Source: Pseudomonadota bacterium (lineage in GTDB: Bacteria; Pseudomonadota; Alphaproteobacteria; Acetobacterales; Acetobacteraceae). From it: DNA of 5,508 bases. The notes beneath the pieces are model-generated. The model was not told the origin of the DNA. It did not search any database and worked only from the letters and a program-made list of their open reading frames with translations. Shown here piece after piece: positions 1 through 5,508 of this stretch. The translations under genes were made by a program, and so were the position numbers. How positions within the stretch are numbered: position 1 is the stretch's first letter; each line of letters opens with the position of its first letter. The stretch lies in the NCBI GenBank assembly GCA_021805485.1, contig JAJZFF010000083.1, forward strand, positions 1-5,508, in the 5' to 3' direction.

Positions 1-2678
1 CCGGCTGGAACGGCATCGGCTTCGTGGTGCAGGCCTACCAGAAGCGCGCGCGCTCGGTGATCGAGTTCCTGATCGACCTCGCCCGCCGCAGCCGCCACCG
101 GCTGATGGTGCGGCTGGTCAAGGGTGCCTACTGGGACAGCGAGATCAAGCGCGCCCAGCTCGATGGGCTGGAAGGCTTCCCGGTCTTTACCCGCAAGATC
201 CACACCGACCTGTCCTACCTCGCCTGCGCGCGGGCGATGCTGGCGGCGCGCACCGAGATCTTCCCGCAATTCGCGACGCATAACGCGCTGACGCTGGCGA
301 GCATCCACGCCCTCGCCGGGCCGGCCTTCGAGGTGGGGGACTACGAGTTCCAGTGCCTGCACGGCATGGGCGAGCCGCTGTATGAGGAAGTCGTCGGCCC
401 GCAGAAGCTCGACCGGCCCTGCCGGATCTACGCGCCGGTCGGCACCCATGAGACGCTGCTGGCCTATCTCGTGCGCCGGCTGCTGGAGAACGGCGCCAAT
501 ACCTCCTTCGTCAACCGCCTCGCCGATCACCGCGTGCCGGTCGAGGCGCTGATCGAGGACCCGGTCGCCGCCGCGAGGAAGATCGAGCCGCTCGGCGCGC
601 CGCATCCGAAGATCGCGCTGCCGGGCGCGATCCTGGGCACGCGGCGCAATTCCGCCGGGTTCGATCTCACCAGCGAGCAGCGTCTCGCCTCGCTTGGCTC
701 GGCCCTGCTCGCGAGCCTCGAACAGGACTGGCGCGCCGCCCCGCCAGACGCCGATCCCGCGGCAACGGGCCGCGCCGTGCTCAACCCCGCGAATACGGCC
801 GACCGCGTCGGCACCGTCATTGAGCCGGACGAGGGCGCGGTCGGCGCCGCGCTCGCCCGCGCCGCGGCCATGGCGCCGATCTGGCAGGCGACGCCTGCCG
901 CCGAGCGCGCCGCGATCCTGCTCCGCGCCGCCGACCTGCTCGAACACCGGATGACGGCGCTGGTCGGGCTGATCGTGCGCGAGGCCGGCAAGTCGCTCCC
1001 GGCGGCGATCGGCGAGGTGCGCGAGGCGGTCGATTTCATGCGCTATTACGCGGGCCAGCTCCAGGATGGGTTCGACAACGAATCCCACCGCCCGCTCGGC
1101 GTGGTGGCGGCGATCAGCCCATGGAACTTCCCGCTCGCGATTTTCGCCGGCCAGGTCGTCGCCGCGCTCGCCGCCGGCAATGTGGTGCTGGCCAAACCGG
1201 CCGAGGAAACCCCGCTGATCGCCGCCCAGGGCGTGCGGATCCTGCACGAGGCCGGCGTCCCGGCGGATGCGTTGCAGCTGCTGCCGGGCGATGGGCGGAC
1301 GGGCGCCGCACTGGTGGAGGATGCCAGGGTCGGCGGCGTGGTGTTCACCGGCTCGACCGCGGTGGCACGGCTGATCCAGGCCACGCTCGCCCGCCGCCTC
1401 GATGCCCACGGTATGCCAGTGCCGCTGATCGCCGAGACCGGCGGGCAGAACGCGATGCTGGTCGATTCCTCGGCGCTGTTGGAGCAGGCGGTGGGCGATA
1501 TCGTGACCTCGGCCTTCGATTCCGCCGGACAGCGCTGCTCGGCGCTGCGCATCCTGCTGGTGCAGGACGACATCGCCGGCGCGCTGCTGACCATGCTGCG
1601 CGGGGCGATGGAGGAACTCGCGGTGGGGACCACCGACAGGCTGTCGAGCGATGTCGGCCCGGTGATCACGCGGGAGGCGCGGGACAATATCCGCGCCCAT
1701 GTCGAGGCGATGGAAGGGCGGGGGCATAAGGTGTTCTCGGTGGCGCTGCCGCCGGAGACCGAGAACGGCTGGTTCGTGGCGCCGACGATGATCGAGATCG
1801 ACCGCCCCTCGGCGCTGGAGCGCGAGGTGTTCGGGCCGGTGCTGCACGTGGTGCGGTACCGGCGCGAGGAGCGCAATGCGATGATCGAGGCGGTGAACGC
1901 GCTGGGCTATGCGCTCACCTTCGGCGTGCACAGCCGGATCGACGAGACGATCGCGCAGGCGGTCGGCAAGGCCGAGGCCGGCAATATCTACGTCAACCGC
2001 AATATCGTCGGCGCCGTGGTCGGCGTGCAGCCCTTCGGCGGGCATGGGCTTTCGGGCACCGGGCCGAAGGCGGGCGGGCCATTCTACCTGCGCCGGCTGC
2101 TGGCGCGGCGGCCGATGGCGGGTGGCGAGGGCGAACCGGCGCCGGCCTTCGCGAAGCTGGTCGGCTGGATGCGGGAGCAGGGGATCGAGACCGCGCCGGC
2201 GTTGCGCTATGCGGCGGTGGCGTTCCGCGACGCCGAGCTGCCGGGGCCGGTGGGCGAGCAGAATACCCTGCGGCTGAAGCCGAAGGGGCTTGTGCTCTGC
2301 CGGGCCGCGAGCCTTTCGGGCATGTGGCGCCAGGTTGCCGCCTGCCTTGCCACCGGCAATGCGCCGCTGGTGCTGTGCGATGGCGCCGGGGCGGAGATTG
2401 CCCGGATGCCGGCGGAGATTCGCCCGGCGATGGCGCCGGAGGACGCGGTGGCGCGGGCGGAATTCCACGCCGTGCTGTTCGAGGGCCATCGCGACGCGCT
2501 GATCGCGCTGCAGATGGCGCTGGCGGAGCGGGACGGGCCGATCGTGCCGGTCCACGCCCTGCCGGCGGAGGACCATTCCGAGTGGGATTATCCGCTCGAA
2601 TTCCTCCTCGAGGAGCAGTCGGTCAGCGTCAACACCGCGGCGGCGGGAGGCAATGCCAGCCTGATGTCGATCGGCTGA
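1..2678 (+). CDS. putA: Bifunctional proline dehydrogenase / L-glutamate gamma-semialdehyde (P5C) dehydrogenase PutA, 5'-truncated
   Basis: PutA oxidises proline to P5C with FAD, passing electrons to the membrane quinone pool, then oxidises glutamate semialdehyde to glutamate with NAD+. The reading frame is open to the left edge (first whole codon at 3, reading GWNGIGF), so the GTG at 24 is not the true start. Counting residues from base 24, the proline dehydrogenase barrel end covers about 1-205. It has KGAYWD (Tyr36), Tyr136, Tyr148 and the substrate-binding pair Arg151-Arg152 with Glu155 in YLVRRLLEN; these match E. coli Tyr437, Tyr540, Tyr552, Arg555/556 and Glu559 as I recall them. The aldehyde dehydrogenase domain (about 230-690) has SPWNFP (Asn368), FTGST (Gly443), Glu471 in ETGG, nucleophile Cys505 in GQRCSALR, and EVFGPV. 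A C-terminal domain follows (about 690-884), ending in the PutA-typical SVNTAAAGGNASLMSIG. From the catalytic Cys to the end it is about 24 residues shorter than E. coli PutA. Roughly 400 N-terminal residues are missing, so whether it carries the DNA-binding ribbon-helix-helix autorepressor domain cannot be judged. Confidence 0.97.
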   Translation, partial: GWNGIGFVVQAYQKRARSVIEFLIDLARRSRHRLMVRLVKGAYWDSEIKRAQLDGLEGFPVFTRKIHTDLSYLACARAMLAARTEIFPQFATHNALTLASIHALAGPAFEVGDYEFQCLHGMGEPLYEEVVGPQKLDRPCRIYAPVGTHETLLAYLVRRLLENGANTSFVNRLADHRVPVEALIEDPVAAARKIEPLGAPHPKIALPGAILGTRRNSAGFDLTSEQRLASLGSALLASLEQDWRAAPPDADPAATGRAVLNPANTADRVGTVIEPDEGAVGAALARAAAMAPIWQATPAAERAAILLRAADLLEHRMTALVGLIVREAGKSLPAAIGEVREAVDFMRYYAGQLQDGFDNESHRPLGVVAAISPWNFPLAIFAGQVVAALAAGNVVLAKPAEETPLIAAQGVRILHEAGVPADALQLLPGDGRTGAALVEDARVGGVVFTGSTAVARLIQATLARRLDAHGMPVPLIAETGGQNAMLVDSSALLEQAVGDIVTSAFDSAGQRCSALRILLVQDDIAGALLTMLRGAMEELAVGTTDRLSSDVGPVITREARDNIRAHVEAMEGRGHKVFSVALPPETENGWFVAPTMIEIDRPSALEREVFGPVLHVVRYRREERNAMIEAVNALGYALTFGVHSRIDETIAQAVGKAEAGNIYVNRNIVGAVVGVQPFGGHGLSGTGPKAGGPFYLRRLLARRPMAGGEGEPAPAFAKLVGWMREQGIETAPALRYAAVAFRDAELPGPVGEQNTLRLKPKGLVLCRAASLSGMWRQVAACLATGNAPLVLCDGAGAEIARMPAEIRPAMAPEDAVARAEFHAVLFEGHRDALIALQMALAERDGPIVPVHALPAEDHSEWDYPLEFLLEEQSVSVNTAAAGGNASLMSIG

Positions 2679-2684
2679 TTTTTT
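2657..2684 (+). terminator. Probable Rho-independent terminator of putA, overlapping its stop codon
   Basis: CAGCC (2657-2661) pairs with GGCTG (2673-2677), and GAT (2663-2665) pairs with ATC (2670-2672). This gives an 8-bp stem with one bulged T (2662) and a GTCG tetraloop (2666-2669). One A and then six T's (2679-2684) follow immediately. The right arm contains the first two bases of the putA TGA stop, so the hairpin is built from the last codons of the gene. Read on the minus strand the T tract becomes an A tract before the stem, so it should act only on putA transcripts, not on alaS. The pairing is seen directly; the function is inferred. Confidence 0.62.
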
Positions 2685-2700
2685 GCTCCCCCCTCTGCGG

Positions 2701-5337
2701 TTAGCCGCCGAGGGATGCGCGGATCGCGGCGAGGGCGTCGTCGGCCTTGCCGCCATCCGGGCCGCCGGCCTGGGCCATGTCCGGCCTTCCGCCGCCGCCC
2801 TTGCCGCCGACCGCTTCCGAAGCGGCGCGGACCAGGGTGACGGCGTTGAAGCGGTCGGTCAGGTCCGGCGAGACGGCGACGACGATGCTCGCCTTGCCCT
2901 CGGCGGTGGAGACCAGGGCGGCGATGCCCGAGCCCATCGATTTCAGGATGGAATCCGCCAGCGATTTCAGGTCGCGCGGCGAGACCTCGCCGAGATTGCG
3001 GGCGGCAAACTTGATGCCGGCCACCTCCTCGATCTCGGACGCGGCGCCGCCGGTGGCGAGCTTGCGCTGCAGCTCGGCGACCTGCCGCTCGAAACGTTTT
3101 TTCTCCTCCAGCAGGGCGGCGATGCGGGTGGGGAGTTCGGCGGGGGCGACCTTGAGCGCGGCGGCGGCCTCTTCCAGCAGGTCGGCCGCGGCCTCGGTGG
3201 CGGCGAGGGCGGCCTCGCCGGTCACCGCCTCGATGCGGCGGATGCCGGCGGCGACGCCTGATTCGGCGAGGATGCGGAAGGCGCCGATATCGCCGGTGCG
3301 ACCGACATGGGTGCCGCCGCACAGCTCGATCGAATAGGCGGACTTGCCGCCATCGCCGGCGCCCATCGAGACGACGCGCACCTCGTCGCCGTATTTTTCG
3401 CCGAACAGGGCCATCGCGCCGCGCTTGACCGCTTCATCGGGCGTCATGAGCCTGGTTTCGACCGCGGCGTTCTCGCGGATGCGGGCGTTGACCTCGCGCT
3501 CGACGGCGCGCAGTTCCGCCCCCGTCACCGGGCGGGGCTGGGAGATGTCGAAGCGGAGGCGGTCCGGCGCGTTCAGGCTGCCTTTCTGCGTCACGTGCGG
3601 GCCGAGGGCGCGGCGCAGCGCCTCGTGCAGCAGGTGGGTCGCCGAATGGTGGGCGCGGATGGCGCCGCGGCGGGCGTGATCGACCTCGGCATGGAGGGAG
3701 TCGCCGGGGGCGATCTCGCCTTCCTCGATCTTGCCGTAATGGACGAAGAGGTCGCCGGCCTTTTTCTGGGTGTCGGTGACGCGGATGGTGACGCCGGGGG
3801 CGGTGAGCGTGCCGGTGTCGCCGACCTGGCCGCCGCTTTCGGCGTAGAACGGCGTCTGGTTGAGGATGAGGGCGACCTCCTGCCCGGCCTCGGCGCGGCC
3901 GGCGGGCGCGCCGTTCACCACCACGGCGAGGAGGCTGGCATCGCTCTCCTCGGTCGAGTAGCCGAGGAACTCGGTGCCGCCGAGACGGTCGCGCAGGTCG
4001 AGCCAGACGGTTTCGGTCGCGGCATCGCCGGAGCCGGCCCAGGCGGCGCGGGCGCGGGCTTTTTGTTCCGCCATCGACGCGGTGAAGCCCTCATGGTCGA
4101 GGCCGCGATGCTGCTCGCGCAGCGCGTCTTCCGTCAGGTCGAGCGGGAAGCCGTAGGTGTCGTAGAGCTTGAAGGCGACCGCGCCCGGGAGTTTCTCGCC
4201 CGAGCCGAGTTTCTGCACCTCATCCTCAAGGAGCGAGAGGCCGCGTTCGAGCATGACGGCGAATTTCTGCTCTTCCAGTTTCAGCGTCTCGACGATCAGG
4301 GCCTCGGCGCGAGGGAGTTCGGGGAAGGCGACGCCCATCTGGCGGGTGAGGGCGGGGACCAGGCGGTAGATGAAGGGTTCGCGCATGCCGAGCCGGTGGG
4401 CGTGGCGCATGGCGCGGCGCATGATCCGGCGCAGCACGTAGCCGCGGCCCTCGTTCGAGGGCAGCACGCCATCGGCGATCAGGAAGGAGGTGGCGCGGAG
4501 ATGATCCGCGATGACGCGGTGGCTGACCTTGTGCGCGCCGTCGGGATCGGTGTGGGAGACCTCGGCCGAGGCGAGGATGAGGGCGCGCAGCGTGTCGGTA
4601 TCGTAGTTGTCGTGCTTGCCCTGGAGGATGGCGGCGAAGCGCTCCAGGCCCATGCCGGTGTCGATCGAGGGGCGGGGCAGCGGGTTGCGCACGCCGGCCG
4701 GTTCCTCGAGGAACTGCATGAAGACGAGGTTCCAGATCTCGATGAAGCGGTCGCCATCCTCGTCCGGGCTGCCGGGCGGGCCGCCGGGAATGGACGGGCC
4801 GTGATCGTAGAAGATTTCCGAGCAGGGGCCGCAGGGGCCGGTATCGCCCATGCGCCAGAAATTGTCGTCGGTCGCGATCCGGATGATTTTCTCATCCGGC
4901 AATCCGGCGATCCGTTTCCAGAGCGAGGCGGCCTCGTCGTCCTCGTGGTAGACGGTGACGAGGAGTTTTTCCTTCGGCAGGCCGAAGTCGCGGGTCAGCA
5001 GCGTCCAGGCGTTCTCGATCGCGACGTCCTTGAAATAGTCGCCGAAGGAGAAGTTGCCGAGCATCTCGAAGAAGGTGTGGTGCCGGGCGGTGTAGCCGAC
5101 ATTGTCGAGATCGTTGTGCTTGCCGCCGGCGCGGACGCATTTCTGCGAGGAGGCGGCGCGGACATAGGGCCGGTGCTCGTGGCCGGTGAAGACGTTCTTG
5201 AACGGCACCATGCCGGCGTTGACGAACATCAGCGTCGGGTCGTTGCGCGGCACCAGGGGTGCGGAGGGCACCACCTCGTGGCCGTTGCGGGCGAAGAAGT
5301 CGAGGAAGGTGGCGCGGATGTCGTTGCTGGAGGTCAT
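2701..5337 (-). CDS. alaS: Alanyl-tRNA synthetase, complete
   Basis: Class II synthetase that activates alanine with ATP, charges tRNA-Ala in the cytoplasm, and hydrolyses mischarged Ser- and Gly-tRNA-Ala. It is 878 residues long, against about 876 for E. coli. The ATG at 5337 gives the family-typical start [20 protein letters not shown], and the in-frame upstream stop is at 5401-5403, so there is little room for a longer form. The catalytic domain (about 1-240) has [12 protein letters not shown] (32-43), the motif 2 region [16 protein letters not shown] (66-81) with [30 protein letters not shown] (164-174) and motif 3 DTGMGLER (226-233). The tRNA-recognition helical region has [14 protein letters not shown]. 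The beta-barrel segment has [15 protein letters not shown] (495-509). The editing domain keeps the full zinc-ligand set, His564/His568 (HSATH) and Cys673/His677 (CGGTH). A charged, probably coiled-coil stretch lies at about 735-760. The C-Ala domain has [16 protein letters not shown] from 844. No key residue appears lost. It is convergent with putA, 22 bp stop to stop. No strong Shine-Dalgarno sequence is visible before the ATG. Confidence 0.98.
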   Translation of the reverse strand: MTSSNDIRATFLDFFARNGHEVVPSAPLVPRNDPTLMFVNAGMVPFKNVFTGHEHRPYVRAASSQKCVRAGGKHNDLDNVGYTARHHTFFEMLGNFSFGDYFKDVAIENAWTLLTRDFGLPKEKLLVTVYHEDDEAASLWKRIAGLPDEKIIRIATDDNFWRMGDTGPCGPCSEIFYDHGPSIPGGPPGSPDEDGDRFIEIWNLVFMQFLEEPAGVRNPLPRPSIDTGMGLERFAAILQGKHDNYDTDTLRALILASAEVSHTDPDGAHKVSHRVIADHLRATSFLIADGVLPSNEGRGYVLRRIMRRAMRHAHRLGMREPFIYRLVPALTRQMGVAFPELPRAEALIVETLKLEEQKFAVMLERGLSLLEDEVQKLGSGEKLPGAVAFKLYDTYGFPLDLTEDALREQHRGLDHEGFTASMAEQKARARAAWAGSGDAATETVWLDLRDRLGGTEFLGYSTEESDASLLAVVVNGAPAGRAEAGQEVALILNQTPFYAESGGQVGDTGTLTAPGVTIRVTDTQKKAGDLFVHYGKIEEGEIAPGDSLHAEVDHARRGAIRAHHSATHLLHEALRRALGPHVTQKGSLNAPDRLRFDISQPRPVTGAELRAVEREVNARIRENAAVETRLMTPDEAVKRGAMALFGEKYGDEVRVVSMGAGDGGKSAYSIELCGGTHVGRTGDIGAFRILAESGVAAGIRRIEAVTGEAALAATEAAADLLEEAAAALKVAPAELPTRIAALLEEKKRFERQVAELQRKLATGGAASEIEEVAGIKFAARNLGEVSPRDLKSLADSILKSMGSGIAALVSTAEGKASIVVAVSPDLTDRFNAVTLVRAASEAVGGKGGGGRPDMAQAGGPDGGKADDALAAIRASLGG

Positions 5338-5400
5338 GAAAAGGCCCGTGATCCCTGAAACGTGTTGTGCGCAGAGCCATACCGCAGGGTTGCGGCAATG
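5338..5400 (-). promoter_or_regulatory. alaS 5' leader / spacer with a small inverted repeat
   Basis: This 63-bp stretch lies between the alaS start and the stop of the putative upstream gene. It has a perfect 5-bp inverted repeat: CCGCA (5382-5386) and TGCGG (5391-5395) around a 4-base loop. CAT (5378-5380) and ATG (5398-5400) could extend the pairing across an unequal internal loop. There is no T tract after it on the minus strand, so it does not look like a terminator. I could not find a convincing -35/-10 pair with normal spacing. The bases just before the ATG (GGGCCTTTTC) hold only a weak GGG as a ribosome-binding candidate. E. coli AlaRS is known to repress its own gene through a palindrome near the promoter; a similar role here is speculation. 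Confidence 0.3.
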
Positions 5401-5508
5401 TCATCCAAGCAGCGGGCAGGGGCAGGCATCCGCGCATCGGGCGATGGCGGGCGGGGCGCGGGCGAGCCAGAGCGGGGTGGCGCGTTCGAGGCGGTTGGGC
5501 GGGTCGTT
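5401..5508 (-). CDS. Probable C-terminal end of an unrecognised protein (partial)
   Basis: Reading leftward from the window edge on the minus strand, 35 codons are open and end in TGA at 5403-5401. The translation begins NDPPNRLERATPLWLARAPP and ends CPCPLLG. Third positions are G/C in 31 of 35 codons, first positions in 27 and second in 24, which is the order expected for coding DNA in this genome. The few A/T third positions are mostly near the stop. It is in the same direction and frame as alaS, ending 63 bp before it, so co-transcription is possible. I recognise no family. It does not resemble the end of RecA, which often precedes alaS in alphaproteobacteria. A plus-strand frame (codons from 5402) shares the same third positions and is also open, so the strand is not certain. 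Only 108 bases are available. Confidence 0.4.
   Translation of the reverse strand, partial: NDPPNRLERATPLWLARAPPAIARCADACPCPLLG

Noticed and set aside
24..26. GTG as the start codon of putA
   Set aside because: The frame continues to the window edge with GWNGIGF, which is conserved internal PutA sequence, so this is mid-gene.
1046..1876. A 276-codon minus-strand open frame inside putA
   Set aside because: The translation is a Ser/Ala/Arg/Pro-rich shadow with no motif, and it lies opposite the conserved aldehyde dehydrogenase domain.
3307..5358. A 683-codon open frame on the plus strand antisense to nearly all of alaS
   Set aside because: It is fully opposite a gene with an unmistakable family match. 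Its translation is low-complexity (rich in Gly, Ala, Val, Glu, Asp) with no recognisable domain. Long stop-free antisense frames are expected where third positions are almost always G or C.
5379..5410. Promoter candidates for alaS: TTGGAT with TATGGC, and a sigma-54-like GG/GC pair
   Set aside because: The TTGGAT to TATGGC spacing is 21 bases, too long for a standard promoter. The GG and GC elements are separated by 8 bases rather than the 10 expected for sigma-54.
4892..5437. A minus-strand open frame overlapping the start of alaS, beginning MRGCLPLPAAWM
   Set aside because: It is out of frame with alaS and Arg-rich beyond the spacer, as expected for a shifted reading of GC-rich coding DNA.

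Overview
The window is GC-rich, with a strong G/C preference at third codon positions. It reads as an ordinary chromosomal housekeeping region of a proteobacterium. The AlaRS and PutA sequences look alphaproteobacterial, perhaps Acetobacteraceae or Rhodospirillales. That placement is my inference from recognisable sequence style and base composition, not from a search.

Layout: positions 1-2678 (+) hold the 3' two-thirds of putA, the bifunctional proline dehydrogenase / pyrroline-5-carboxylate dehydrogenase; its 5' end lies outside the window. A compact hairpin plus six T's (2657-2684) spans the putA stop codon and looks like a Rho-independent terminator. After 22 bp, alaS (alanyl-tRNA synthetase, complete, 878 aa) lies on the opposite strand at 5337-2701, so the two genes converge tail to tail. 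Upstream of alaS is a 63-bp spacer (5338-5400) with a small perfect inverted repeat. Beyond it, the last 108 bases read on the minus strand as the probable C-terminal end of another, unrecognised protein.

The two main genes have separate jobs. PutA oxidises proline to glutamate for carbon, nitrogen and energy. AlaRS charges and proofreads tRNA-Ala. Their convergent order argues against a shared operon. I found no tRNA or rRNA gene, insertion sequence, CRISPR array, phage gene or toxin/defence gene. No undescribed system is visible here. The points worth a second look are small: the terminator embedded in the putA stop, the absence of an obvious alaS terminator, the alaS leader repeat, and the partial gene at the right edge.
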